Shown here piece after piece: positions 23,701 through 34,829 of a stretch of 64,000 bases of DNA (positions are counted from its first letter, which is position 1; every line of letters starts with the position of its first letter). The notes beneath the pieces were generated by a model. It ran no database searches, was not told the DNA's origin, and saw only the letters and a list, made by a program, of their open reading frames with translations. Source of the stretch: Sambucus nigra (Eukaryota > Streptophyta > Magnoliopsida > Dipsacales > Adoxaceae); NCBI GenBank assembly GCA_949130495.1, contig OX422221.1, positions 29,400,917 to 29,464,916 on the forward strand. The letters are read 5' to 3'. The position numbers were made by a program, and so were the translations under genes.

Positions 23701-24984
23701 AAAGTTGCCCGTAGAGGAAAAATCCACTAACTATGGCTGGTCGAGGATAAAAACCCACTAACTGTAGTTGGTCGAAAAGGAAAATTTACCGACCTTGGTT
23801 GGTCGGAAACATTTTATGAAAACGAGAAAGTGATCGAGCAACATTTTTGATACTCGTAACTTTTTTACTAAGTTGGTCGACAAACAAAACATCATTTTTT
23901 ATCAAATGGTTACCACAAATTCAAACTAGTCGACAATAAGTTGATCGACAAACAACACAATATTGTTATCTTTTTAACAGTTACATATGCACAGATGTAA
24001 AGTATTTTACAAGACAATAGCAATTAAGATTGCGAACAAAAATGAAAGTCTTTCATTAAAATAAAAAACAAAATACATCAGGAATGAAATACAAATTTAT
24101 TACATCAATATTCCCATTCTATTGGTTTCTTCCCCTCTGCTTTTGAAACAAGTTCCTCGCCAGCAGGTGGATCATTTAAAGCAAGAGGAGAATTTATGAA
24201 GTTAAGATCTTTGAGCATCCTGATATTCATCACGGATGGTCGATCTAGGAGGTGCTCGATAAAGTATTTGTTCATTTGGGGGTTTCTATTACAGATTTAT
24301 TTGTTCATTTGGTGGCACATTCTTATAACATCATGCAGTCGAGCACCAAATTCAAATTCACAAACTCACACGGAGGCGTATTCTGAAGTTCAGGAGGTAC
24401 ATTCAGAAGTTCAGGAGGCATATTCAGGAGTTATTATGCACATACTATTGAAGTTCAGAAGTCAAATTTAGCATATACAGCACTGAGATCTTTACTACTA
24501 CTATCCCGACCAATATTGAAGAAGAAGTTGTATGAAAATGTTTCGAAGTCCACCACTAGCTTGGTACTAATCAGATTGAAGAGTTGGGTTCAAAAGCTAG
24601 TATGTTACTCGACAAAGTATTCAGAGGATCATAAATCAGAAGAATCAAGCACGTGAAGTTAGCACTCAGTGGCTCGGCACAGGAGGCAGTTGGTCGGCTA
24701 GCGAACCAATCAACATACTTGAAGATTATGACAAGCTACAAGCTGCATACTATGGCATGGCTGCATCCAAATTCCCAGGGGTGATACATAGCACACAGAG
24801 TACCTCAAAAGAAAGATTAGAAACCGTCGATCAGCCTACATCATATGTCGTCCAGGAGATAATGCACTTTATGTTGAACAAATCAAGAAGGTAGATAAAG
24901 AATTTCACGAGCACCGAGCAACACTGCAGAATAAATACTCCATCCTTTCAAGTAAACCATCAAGCATGGAGCATTGGGGGCTTC
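23701..24984 (+). other. Retand1 3' UTR and polypurine tract
   Basis: No coding domain recognised. ttggtcg-type motifs recur (23770-23950), as in the LTR array. A short repeat of about 24 bp (ggaggcgtattctgaagttca type, three units) lies at 24364-24435. The polypurine tract gcattgggggcttc ends at 24984, next to the 3' LTR. Confidence 0.75.
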
Positions 24985-25248
24985 TGTTAACGCAAAAATT
25001 CTCCATCTACTAGGACCAATTAGAAAAGGACACATGTCATCCTACGTGGCAATATTCGACACCCGATGAGAGTTGGTCGGCATCCGAGGAGAGTTGGTCG
25101 GCACCCGAGGAGTGTTAGTCGGCACCCGAGGAGAGTTAGTCAGTACCCGAGGAGAATTAGTCAGCACTCGAGGAGAGTTGGTCGGCCCCCGAGGAGAGTT
25201 AGTCGGCACCCGAGGAGAGTTGATGGGCATACCAACCAGGAAGATCAA
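24985..25248 (+). repeat. Retand1 3' LTR, truncated
   Basis: TGTTAACGC onward matches 17714-17977, including all eight 21-bp units (25062-25229). Homology ends at gaagatcaa (25248). The remaining about 424 bp of LTR are lost and SIRE2 sequence starts at 25256. Confidence 0.93.
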
Positions 25249-25255
25249 TATTTAG
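25249..25255. other. Deletion junction with 7-bp filler
   Basis: tatttag matches neither the Retand LTR (left) nor the SIRE2 LTR (right, acaaatagatg from 25256). Both LTRs are truncated here, as expected of end joining after a deletion. Confidence 0.7.
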
Positions 25256-25368
25256 ACAAATAGATGCACGTTTTTGGGTTTTAATTAAACTCTGGGCATA
25301 AAATTGGAATTTAATTAAACAAGTTTAATTTTTGATTGGAAGCGCACTCTCAAATTGGTATCAAAGCC
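25256..25368 (+). repeat. SIRE2 5' LTR remnant and primer-binding site
   Basis: 25256-25352 matches the last 97 bp of the 3' LTR (acaaatagatg to gcgcactctca against gcgcagtctca). aattggtatcaaagcc (25353-25368) is the tRNA-Met primer site. Confidence 0.9.
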
Positions 25369-25447
25369 AATTACACAATTTTTTCGCAAAATTTTTCGGG
25401 ATATTAATTTTTGTCTAAATATTGATTTTTAAAAAAGCGCAAACTCA

Positions 25448-27417
25448 ATGGACAGCTTGTATAATCGGATGCCAAATTTTAACGCGACTAATTATGCATA
25501 TTGGAAAGTCCGTATGAAATCTCAATTAAAGGCCATTGATGAACGAGTCTGGGTTGTGTGTGAAAAAGGGTGGAATCTTCCCTCTGTCATCGTAGATAAT
25601 GTCAAAAGCCTTAAATTGGTGTTAGACTGGACTGAGAAAGAATTTAAATGGAGCACATATAACTCTCGTGGGGTAAGTGTAATTTCTGTAGCCGTCATAA
25701 CTGACGAGTTTTGACACATCATGACGTTTACCACATCAAAAGAAGCATGGGATGTTCTTCAACTTATCCATATCGGAAGTAATGCGGTTAATGAATCTAA
25801 ATTTCAAAATTTAACTACTCAATTTGAAACAATTGCCATGATTGAATCTGAGTGTTTTTAATGAATTCTATGCTCTTTATCTAATATTGTTAACACTAGT
25901 TTTAATCTCGGTGAACATTTTTCTGATGCTAGAGTAGTTAAAAATATTTTGAGATCATTTCCTAAACGTTTTATCCCTAAAGTCACTGTGTTAAATTCAA
26001 TAGGAAATTTGATCAGTCTTAAATTAGAAGAATTGGTAAGAGACCTCCAGACATATGAAATTGATCTATTTCCTAATACGGTTAAATCTAAAGATAAAGG
26101 GAAAGCACTTAAAGCCCAGGCTAGAAAAAGTGAGGTGTCTGCTATAAAGAGGGGTGAGTTGTCTAAAAGAAAAGAGGAAGAAACGTCAGATTCAAAGTTT
26201 GCTTTTGATTTAGACGATTTGGCTTTGTTTGCAAAAAAATTTGAGAAATTTCTCAAATTGAAAAATAATGGCAATTTCAAAGATAAAAAGAATTTATAGA
26301 AAAATAAATCTGGAAAGAAAAATGATAAAGATAAAAAGGACATACCTAAAAGAGACAAAAAGAGATGCTTTGAGTGTGATGATAGAGGTCATAAGGCTTT
26401 TAAGTGTCCAACTAGGTTGAAACGTCGAGGTAAAGACAAATTTGCTTTAAATGCCTCCCTTAGTGACGATAGTGAGGTCAAGTAGGTGGATTCTGGAGAT
26501 GAGTCACCGCATGAATATAACTTCACCGCTTTCATGTCTAGTCATGTGAGTACAGATAGTGCACCTCACGACTATTGGGAAGCTACTTCACAGGGTCATC
26601 TCGACAGTGAAAGAGATGTGAGTGAGGGGAGGATGCTACAAGTGAGAGCAAGAGTGACCTACGATGCGCCTACGATAATTTGTATGCTGATTCATTTAAA
26701 ACTAAAAAGCATAACCAAGCGTTATCTCTTCGGATCATAGCCTTAGAAAAAGATTTAGGATAGACGCGTGAGAGAGTTTTCCATTAGCACTGCCTTAGGA
26801 GAGAGATAGAGATAGAGATAGAGATAGAGAGAGAGAGAGAGTTTATGCAGAGAGAGAGTCAGTTTAGAGAGAAAGAAAGACTGTTTAGAGAGATATTAAG
26901 TTGCTTTAAGAGAGAAAAAGGACTTGACCAAGCAAGTGGCTAGTCTTACAAGTAAGCTCCGTGTATCCTTGGAGGTTCGAAAGAATCTTAAAGCCCTTGT
27001 TACCCAACTCACTCATGACCCTGAGAGAGACTAGGAGGTCAAGGTAAAGATAGATGGGAGACCTAGAAAGATGGGAAAGATATTCCTTTCCCCTATTTTA
27101 GTGTTTGGTGAAAGGCAGGGAATAGGTTTTGACGGTGCTTCCATGTCTCATGTTACACTAGAATCAATTCTTCAGTTTACAACGAATCTATATAGTCATC
27201 AACGAAAACTCCAAAGAAGAGTTTGGCCAAGAAAATCAAACCAAGGTCGGCCTAAGACTAGTATTTTTGTACCTATTGCAAGACAAAAGGCCACCTTATG
27301 GAGTTTTCCTATAGTTTGGGTCGGACACGACGTACATTTGCTCTGCCACGTACCACTAGCGATCTTACTAGTTTTAGAGAGTAGATTGAGTTTCTAGTCA
27401 CCACATCTCAGAGTTTA
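25448..27417 (+). pseudogene. gag: SIRE2 gag
   Basis: ATG at 25448; the N-terminus (FNATNYAYWKVRM) is the copia gag start. TGA at 25712, then MTFTTSKEAWDVLQ, FPKRF, NLISLKLEELVRDLQ (25950-26050), a Lys-rich part and a zinc knuckle CFECDDRGHKAFKC (about 26365-26410). A purine-rich block (26480-26960) contains a gagata microsatellite. A second zinc-knuckle-like motif (CTYCKTKGHLMEF, about 27269-27310, last Cys lost) precedes the protease. Two knuckles fit a SIRE-type gag. Multiple stops; inactive. Confidence 0.83.
26800..26841 (+). repeat. (GAGATA)n/(GA)n microsatellite in SIRE2 gag
   Basis: gagagatagagatagagata units followed by pure ga. It sits in the region that encodes the charged coiled-coil part of gag in relatives, so it probably grew from purine-rich coding sequence. 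Confidence 0.85.
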
Positions 27418-27885
27418 ATGGAAGAGTTCCAACGAATGCCTTTACCATTAACAGATACTTCCAAAATCCTGGATAGAACCAACAATGACATGGGAAAACA
27501 TAAGGTTACGACTTCTTGGGTACCTAAGCACGACGTAAAAGCCTTGATTGTTCATGTTGCTCTTAAAGCACATAATACCTCACAGTGGTATTTTGATAGT
27601 GGGTGCTTCAGGAACATGACAGGCGATGTCTCATTTTTTACCTACCTAGAGGATCATAAGGAAGGTAAAGTCACTTTTGGAGATGGGAGCAAGTCTAGCA
27701 TAATAGGTCGAGGGACTGTAGATATACTCGGGTTTCCTAAGCTAGAGATTATTTTGTATGTCAAAGGTTTGAAAGCAAACCTCCTTAGCATTAGCCAATT
27801 ATGCGATGAATACTTTGCAATAAAGTTTAATCGAAAGGAATGTAATGTCTATGATAAAATTAAAAAGTTCTATTGCAAGGGGTGA
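27418..27885 (+). pseudogene. SIRE2 protease
   Basis: An open frame of 155 codons with WYFDSGCFRNMTGD (catalytic Asp at 27595-27597 intact), FGDGSKSSIIGRG and LYVKGLKANLLSISQLCD, the copia aspartic protease and its linker to integrase. The frame is intact over the domain and ends TGA at 27883. Integrase continues in another frame. Confidence 0.88.
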
Positions 27886-28830
27886 GGACTGAAGATAATT
27901 GTTATGGGATTGTTCCCCAATTCTCATTTATCTGTAACAGCGCCAAGATCACTCACATGAATCTGTGGCATCAATGTCTAGGTCATGTGAACTCTAGACA
28001 TTTGGAGCGCTTAGATAAAAAGGACCTAGTATGCGGCTTGCTGACACTTGGGAAGATGACTTTTTCAATTTATGAACCCTATCAGTTAGGCAAGCAAGTT
28101 CGTAACCCCCATGGGAAGTTAAACTCCATTACCACTTCACGAGTGCTTGAGTTCATTCACATGGATCTTATGGGTCCTACTTATATTGTGAGTTTGAGTG
28201 GTAAGAGGTATATCCTTGTGATGGTAGAGGATTTCTCTCATTGCTCCATAGTAGGTTTTCTAAGAGAGAAATTCGATATTGTAGAGCCTTTTATAACCAA
28301 GTGTCGTGTCCTGCAAAATTAACACGGTGTCACTATTAATAGAATGCATAGTGACAACGACACTAAATTCAAGGAAGTAAAGGTGGATCTTTACTGTGAT
28401 AGCCTCGAGATCAAACATGAATTTTTGACGGTGAAGACTTCTCAGCAAAATAGGATTGTTAAGAGGAAGAATCAGATACTTCAGGAAATGGCTAGATCTA
28501 TGCTTCTAGGTCATAGAGTTTCTAGGAAATTTTGGGCAAAAACAGTATTTACCGTGTGCCACACGATAAATAGGGGTTACCTTCATCCATACACACTTCA
28601 GACGCCTTATGAATTATGGATTGGAAAGAAGTCCAACCTTTCACATTTTTGTGTCTTTGGGAGCACATGCTACATCCTACGGGATTGAGAGAAATTAGGA
28701 AAGTTCGACTCCTTAAGCGATGAGGGAATATTATTAGGATATTCATCAACGAGTAGAGCATACTGAGTTTTTAACCTGAGTATCTCTAAGGTTATGAGTC
28801 AATATATGTCCCCATACAATATGATGAACC
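27873..28830 (+). pseudogene. SIRE2 integrase, catalytic Glu replaced
   Basis: Frame 3: LWHQCLGHVNSRH gives the His pair of the zinc finger, but the Cys pair is lost (FSIYEPYQLGK). Core: FIHMDLMGP (Asp), TAA at 28320, MHSDNDTKF (Asp), and QQNRIVKRKNQ, where the Glu of the DDE triad is Lys. Then MARSMLLG, TPYELWIGKKSNLSH, a TGA at 28686, and the copia C-terminal LLGYSSTSRAY. Inactive. Confidence 0.87.
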
Positions 28831-29800
28831 GCCGACGTTTGTTGATTTTAGCCTTTTGTGTGAGGATGGCATACTTCCAGTTGATGATCCAATTGTCCCT
28901 CACACCCCTAGGGTGGACCCTACTCCTTACTTAGGGGACACACCTGATTGGGTTCGTAAGAGTAATGACCCTTCCGCTATTCTAGGTGATCCCACTTTAG
29001 GGGTCAAGACTTGTGCTCATTTAGAGAATGTGGTTAGCATTCTGTGCTACAGGTCGAAAGTCGAACCTAAGAACGTTAAAGAAGTACTAAAAAATGAACA
29101 CTGGATATCCTCTATGCAAGATGAGTTACTTTAATTTAGAAAGAATGATGTCTGGGAACTTGTCTCCTGACCTAGTGATAAGAATGTGATTGGTACCAAT
29201 TGGATCTACAAGAATAAGATAGATGAGAACGGTACCATTATACAAAACAAGGCTAGTTTGGTCCCTCAGGGCTATACATAGATAAATGGTGTAGACTTTG
29301 ACAAGACATTTGGTCCTGTTAAGAGGCTTGAGTCCTTCTGTTTACTACTCGCCATCGCATGTCATCTGCACTTCAAGCTATATCAAATGGATATCAATAA
29401 TACCTTTCTGAATGGCATTCTACAGGAGGAGGTTTATGTGTAACAACCAAAAGGGTTTAAAGCCCCTAAGCACCTTGATCACATCTATTTTATGAGAAAA
29501 TCCCTGTATGGTTTGAAGTAAGTACCCCATGCTTGGTACGAGAGGCTTACTTCCTATCTCTTAGCCGTGACTTTAAAAAAGGTGGAATTGATAAGAAGTT
29601 ATTTATTAGGAGAAGAGATGGTGCTATTTTGGTTGCCCATGACTATGCAGATGGTATAGTCTTTGAATCTGAGTGCTCCCGACATGCTCCCGACTTTGAA
29701 GAGGAGATGAAGAGTGAGTTTGATATGAGCATGGTTGGAGAGCTTACATTCTTCCTTAGTCTCCAGGTTCAAAAGCTAGAGGATTAGATGTTCATATCCC
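28831..29800 (+). pseudogene. SIRE2 reverse transcriptase
   Basis: Frames change repeatedly: KNVKEVLKNEHWISSMQDELL (29060-29130), NVIGTNWIYKNK (about 29185), QGYT-INGVDFDKTF, ESFCLLLAIACHLHFKLYQMDINNTFLNGIL (29325-29425), KSLYGLK, AWYERLTSY, then from 29533 KGGIDKKLFIRR. The catalytic box is DYADG (29640-29655) in place of YVDD, so the active site is gone. FFLSLQV follows. At least six stops. Confidence 0.87.
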
Positions 29801-29929
29801 AATCCAAGTATGCAAGCGATCTTATGGAGAAATTTAGTTTAAACTCTGCTAAGCACGCACGTACCCAATGAGTACCTCGACTAATCTTAGCAAGGACACT
29901 TCAATCAAGGACGCATAGTAAACCTTGTA

Positions 29930-30587
29930 TCAGAGTATGATAGGTAGTCTTCTCTACTTAACTGCTAATCGTCCTGACATCACCTTTAGTATTGGAGTTT
30001 GTGCACGATATCAGGCATCCCCGAAAGAGTCGCACTAACTCGCTACTAAGTGTATTATCAAATACGTGAGTGGGACTCTCTCATATGGCATTTAATATTC
30101 TTTTGATACCGATGATCGTTTATCCTCCTATTCGGATGCCGACTGGGCAGGGGATGCAGATGGATGTAGGAGAACTTCTGGTGGGTATTTCTTGTTTGGT
30201 TCTACTCTTGTCTCTTGGTTGAGAAAGAAGCAAAACTCCATCTCTTTGTACACTGCGGAGGCTGAGTACCTAGCTGCCAGGAGTTGTTGCACGTAACTTC
30301 TACGGATGAAGCAGATGATGGAGGATTATGGGATATCACAGGACACCATGACTATTTCCCGTGGTAATACATGCGCAATACACATATCCTACAATCTAGT
30401 CCAACATTCGCCCACAAAACACATTAGGATACATGAGCATTTTATCCGTGAGCTAATAGAAGAGAAAGTTGTGTTCTTAAGTTTTGTGTCTACCAACCTC
30501 CAATTAGTCGATATTTTTACAAAGCCTTTAGACTCCCTTAGATTCGAGAGTCTTAGGAAGTCTTTAGGAATTTGCACAGTTGGCTGA
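29930..30587 (+). pseudogene. SIRE2 RNase H
   Basis: GSLLYLTANRPDI (29945), CARYQASPKESH, YVSGTLSYGI, YSDADWAGDADG (about 30132), SWLRKKQNSISLYTAEAEYLAA (about 30220-30275), then from 30306 MKQMMEDYGI and the C-terminal EHFIRELIEEKVVF and LQLVDIFTKPLDSLRF, ending TGA at 30587. Asp and Glu of the active site are present, but stops occur at about 30037, 30092 and 30295. Confidence 0.88.
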
Positions 30588-32218
30588 GAGGTGGTTACCA
30601 TGTCTAGAATATGATGGATTTTTCATGTTCATATCATATGATTCATATTGCTAGATTTTATTATTTGTATCATTATTGTTGTATGCTTTCTTTTTTTCAT
30701 ATTTTTAGAAAAATACAAACATATTTTATATTTTTTGCTTTTTGATAAAAAATTTTTTAAAAAAAGAGAAAAATATTTATAAGATTTTTGAAAAATACAA
30801 AAAGAGTTTTGTATTTGTTTACACCTTTTATGGATGAACATTTAAGATAGCCATAGTCACAACTTCATTTCCATATTCCATGTGACTGTTTGATAATGAT
30901 TTGAGATATTACATCATTTCATCCATATACTTTATAATATATGAGTCATTGAGGTGTGATTAGTGATATATTTTACATGTTTGGCTCCTTATCTCCTTTA
31001 ATGCAACATGCACAGTTTTATTTGAATTTTGTGCTTGTCTGTCACATGTTGGTTTGAGTGTTCCCATCTCAATTCTGCCTATATAACCAACCAAATGTGA
31101 CAAAACGAGAATAATAATAGTAGTGCATGTAATATCCGTTGCCCGTAAGGAATTTGTTTCAATATATATATGTTGTGTGAAAAATGGGGAAGGGCTACGA
31201 AAGTTAATATTAATATCCTTTGCGATTAAGCCATCGTTTAATTCGGGAAAAAAAGTGTGGCATAAAAAACAACAGCCAAGACCCAAAGAATTGAAAAGAG
31301 CAAAAAAAGTGTGGCATTGAAAAATGTAGCCAAGGCCAAACTAGTTTAGGATAATATAATCATTCACAAGAAAAGAAATATCATTATATGATCATTATTA
31401 CATTTGAGGGAGTTTGGTTGGATTTGTATAATCAACAGGTTTTCACTTTCTTGAAAATCTCAAAAAAGCATTAAATAGTTTTGGGCGTTATTGGTGTGGA
31501 AATTACTTTGAACTTTGATTTGTTGATTAGATTGAGTCAATTTCTTATAATTCCATAATTTTTACACCTAAGTAAGATATTGAGTTCATTCGTTAGGAAT
31601 ATCCAAAATTCATTGTGCACATATGTTATGATTGTTTGCGTTGATTTTCCTATAGAATTTTTTCACATCCCTTCATTTACGCTATCACCGACTTGGTTAT
31701 TTTCGTGTTCTTTCATGGTGTGATTCTTTGTTGTATATTTTTTTGTAAGAACATTTGAAAAATTCAAAAAGAGAAGTTTATTACCTTATGACACTCTACA
31801 TATGCATTGCTTTGTGTTATTTTTATTTGTCTATTTGGGGACATCATATAAAGGGGGAGAACAAATTGTGGGGGAGATGTTTTGCTTGCTTGTTTAATTT
31901 AATAATGATTTTCTTGAACTAATTAATATTAATTTTTTGTTTATCATTATATTTTAAACTTTTGCGCGTCATGGGTATTTGTTTCTAGTCTCATGTGTAC
32001 AGGTACAAAATTGAGGATCATTTTTTGGACACCCTTATGATGATAAAGAAACGTTGGAGAATTGAAACTTTGAAGATGTCGAAGATTTTTAAAGACATGT
32101 TATTTGATATTTCCCTTTATGGGTTTTTAGGGATATTAAATCGTACGTCTCATATTTTTGTGGGGCAGCATAATTCAGATTTTTTATAAATGTACTGGCA
32201 TAGACATATGAGGATATT
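30588..32218 (+). other. SIRE2 long 3' UTR with several purine tracts
   Basis: 1.6 kb without a recognisable gene. Homologous to 35984-37559 in SIRE3: both contain gtttacaccttttatggatg and a following gtgact-tttgata segment. Purine tracts aaagggggagaacaaa (31851) and gtgggggagatg (about 31870) lie 350 bp before the LTR. The sequence next to the LTR is tgaggatatt, where SIRE3 has agggggatatt, so the true primer tract is probably this one, decayed. Confidence 0.75.
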
Positions 32219-33300
32219 TGTAAGAACATATTTTATAAATGTTTGTATAGAATCTAGGAATTTATGGTTTGTTCTAGATCACCATTAGTATGTTATATAC
32301 CATTACATCTCGGCACGTCTTCACACGTTCTACCTTGATTTCCATCATCTGAATCTTAAGATACACGCACCATCTACATGGACCCATCAATGTCTACATG
32401 CGTCGTGCACCTTCAACCGGCTTTATCCTACTAACTCCACTATGCTAAAAGGTAAAATGATCAATTGGAGTTCGGATATTTTTATAAAATATTTTTATTA
32501 AAATTGATGCGTTAGTTAAAAATTATTTTTTAAGACTTGTATGCGATACTTTTTAATGAAATATTTTTCGCTTGTGTCGTTCAAACGACATAGCAATGTC
32601 ATTCAAACAACATTGATAAGTCGTTCTAACAACTGCTTCTAACGACATCACATGTCGTTTGAAGCCTACATCAAACGAACCCGTACTGTTTTAGAGTTTT
32701 TGGGTCGTTAGTAACGACATGCAGATGCCATTCGAACGACTTCAGACGACTCAACTTTTTATTCAGCCTCTTTATACTTGCTATGAAGTTATGTTTTTTT
32801 AAGTCTTTCAAAACTCCGTTTCCGCGTATCTGGTGCATCAAAGACTTTAATTTTTAGGCTTTAAACCCTTTGTGATTCACTACAAAAATCCCAAATCATT
32901 TATACGAATCATTAGTGACTTGATTATTGATCTTAATCATCTGGAGTAACCCTTATGGAGGCTTTCTCTCTATTGCTGACCATCTTGGAGTTCTTGGGGG
33001 ATCTCTTGTCGAAAACTGCGAACTGACACCTGAGGGTATTTCGTCGTCACAAAAATGTTGTATTTCCGCTATGTAATTGTAAATTAGATATTTAGAGTCT
33101 TATAGAGAAATAAAAGGTTTTGCCCCTGCTGGGGATTTTTCCTCAATACTATTTTGTGATTACTTGGTTATGAATGCTAGATAATTATTATTAATTTCAA
33201 ATCACAAATAGATGAATGTTTTAGGGTTTTAATCAAAATCTGGGCATAAAATTGGAATTTAATTAAACAATTTTATTTATTAATTGTAAGCGCAGTCTCA
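32219..33300 (+). repeat. SIRE2 3' LTR
   Basis: 1082 bp, TGTAAGAACATATTT to GCAGTCTCA. Same length within one base as both SIRE3 LTRs. Hairpin at its start (32224-32229 with 32239-32244), palindrome array 32575-32745, and a weak TATA-like tttatac at about 32771. Confidence 0.93.
32575..32745. repeat. Palindrome array in SIRE2 LTR U3
   Basis: Imperfect copies of cgttcaaacgac, cgttctaac, cgtttgaa, cgttagtaacgac and cattcgaacgac in 170 bp, just upstream of the putative TATA. More diverged than the arrays in SIRE3 and the solo LTR. Confidence 0.7.
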
Positions 33301-33689
33301 ATAAAATTTCTGCTAGGATAGGCATGTTTCATATAAATATCATACACACGGATATTAGTCACATATGTATATATACCGTCTCTATGCCCCCATATATAAA
33401 TTAAATCACAAAACCCGGCTAACCCATGCCTATCGCTCAAAGCATAAGACTATAAATCCTGAGTCTATCTCATGACTCTTAATTAATTAAATTCTCATCC
33501 TTTAATTAAAATATAATAGCGTCATCCTGCTAAAATGCCCGGACTTACCCAACAATACCGTCATATAATCATTCAAGTTTATTAAGTAACATCAATCTGA
33601 TAAAACACTCGGGCTTAACCCAACCAGCCCGTTCATTTATTCCCAAATTTAACTCATCAATTCGATATTTGAAATTTATCGTCAATTAT
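33301..33689 (-). mobile_element. Tekay-like element A, 3' LTR segment 2
   Basis: Begins ataaaatttctgctaggatag, matching 43305-43330 in the 5' LTR of the same element, and shares gtttcatataaatatcatacacac with it. Ends at attat (33685-33689), the target duplication of SIRE3; the LTR resumes at 38648. No gene. Confidence 0.75.
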
Positions 33690-34771
33690 TGTAAGGGCAT
33701 AATTTTATAAATGCCCGGGGAAGAATCTAGGAATTTTCTATTTATCCAAGATCATAGTCTATATGTCTGATACCGCTACATTCGGCACGTCAACACGATC
33801 TTCCATGAAGGCCTTTATATGAATCCATGCATTCATCATCTCCACTCGTGCATCATGCTTCATGCAATGTTCTGCTCAACTGTTCCCACTACTCCACTAC
33901 GCAATATTGGTAAAAATATTTATTGGAGTTGTTTATATTTGCATAAATATTTGGAAAAAAAATTTAAAAAATAATTTTTTGAAGTCTGAAATATTTTTTA
34001 TCGAAAGCAGAATTTTTTCTAAGTGTAGAAGCGGAGTGCCTCGGTCAACGAGCTCGGTCAAATGAGCTGCGACTATCGTTCGAGCGAGATAAGCATCTCA
34101 CGCTAAGTCGTTCGAACGACACGTGTCCTTCGTTCGAGCGAGATGCCTATCTCGTTCGAGTGCCGTCGCCGCCTCGATTTTCGTATAAATACTTGTTTGC
34201 TTTCTACACATTTTCCAAGTCTTTTCAAAACAGGATTTCTGCAAAAGAACTGCCCAGAAAATAGACTTCACTTTTTAAGGTTTTATACCTTTTTTGATTC
34301 ACAAATCCATTCCCATATATTTGTGTGAATCTTTAAACCTTCAAGAGGATTGTTTACTCATCTGGGGTAACTTGTGGGTAGAACTCTACAACAGGAGCGC
34401 TGCGTGCTATTGTGGAGGGAGTCCTTACGGAGTAACTTGTGGAGAAGCAGTTTATCTTCTTCATTGCTGCCCACCTGGAGTTCTTACAGGAGATTCCAGT
34501 TGAGAAATCGAAACGGACGCCTGAGGGTATTTCATATGTCACACTTATTTTCATTGTAATCCTTGTAACCGTTTTTACAAATTATAGTGAAAATAGAAAG
34601 GTTTTGCCCATTTGGGGGATTTTTCCTGTAATTGTTTGATTTATCCTGCATGCTTTATTTTATTTGATGAATCATCTAGATGCATGTTTTAGGGTTTAAC
34701 TGAAATTTGGGAATAATTAAAATTGGATTTTGTTTGAGAAGTCGCAATATTTTCGCTATAGCGATTATACA
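33690..34771 (+). repeat. SIRE3 5' LTR
   Basis: TGTAAGGGCATAATT to GATTATACA. Terminal hairpin 33695-33700/33711-33716. Palindrome array 34077-34165 (cgttcgagcgag, cgttcgaacgac). TATA box 34184-34191. Confidence 0.95.
34184..34191 (+). promoter_or_regulatory. SIRE3 LTR TATA box
   Basis: tataaata about 20 bp downstream of the last palindrome of the array. The 3' LTR has the same motif at 38055-38062 in the same context. Confidence 0.65.
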
Positions 34772-34787
34772 AATTGGTATCGAAGCC
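34772..34787 (+). other. SIRE3 primer-binding site
   Basis: aattggtatcgaagcc, a slightly changed initiator tRNA-Met site, directly after the LTR. Confidence 0.85.
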
Positions 34788-34829
34788 TATTGCACTAAGT
34801 TATTGTGTTTTGATCCTATTTTTTAAAAA

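Larger units (their letters stand above)
17714..25248 (+). mobile_element. Retand1: Ty3/gypsy Tat-clade (Retand-type) element, 3' LTR truncated
   Basis: 5' LTR 17714-18401, primer site, a 1.56-kb region without gag, then RT, RNase H, second RNase H and integrase, a 3' UTR with a tandem array, and a 3' LTR cut after 264 bp at 25248. It sits in the 3' LTR of Tekay A. The pol frames have only about five stops and one frameshift, so it is moderately young. gag and most of the protease are absent, so it could not have moved on its own products in this form. Confidence 0.92.
25256..33300 (+). mobile_element. SIRE2: Ty1/copia SIRE-type element, 5' LTR truncated
   Basis: 97 bp of 5' LTR, primer site, gag, PR, IN, RT, RNase H, a 1.6-kb 3' UTR, and a full 1082-bp 3' LTR (32219-33300). 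It was inserted in the 3' LTR of Tekay A; the sequence right of 33300 (ataaaatttctgctagg) is continuous with that LTR (compare 43305). The coding region is in many frames with numerous stops. LTR type and 3' UTR are shared with SIRE3. Confidence 0.92.
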
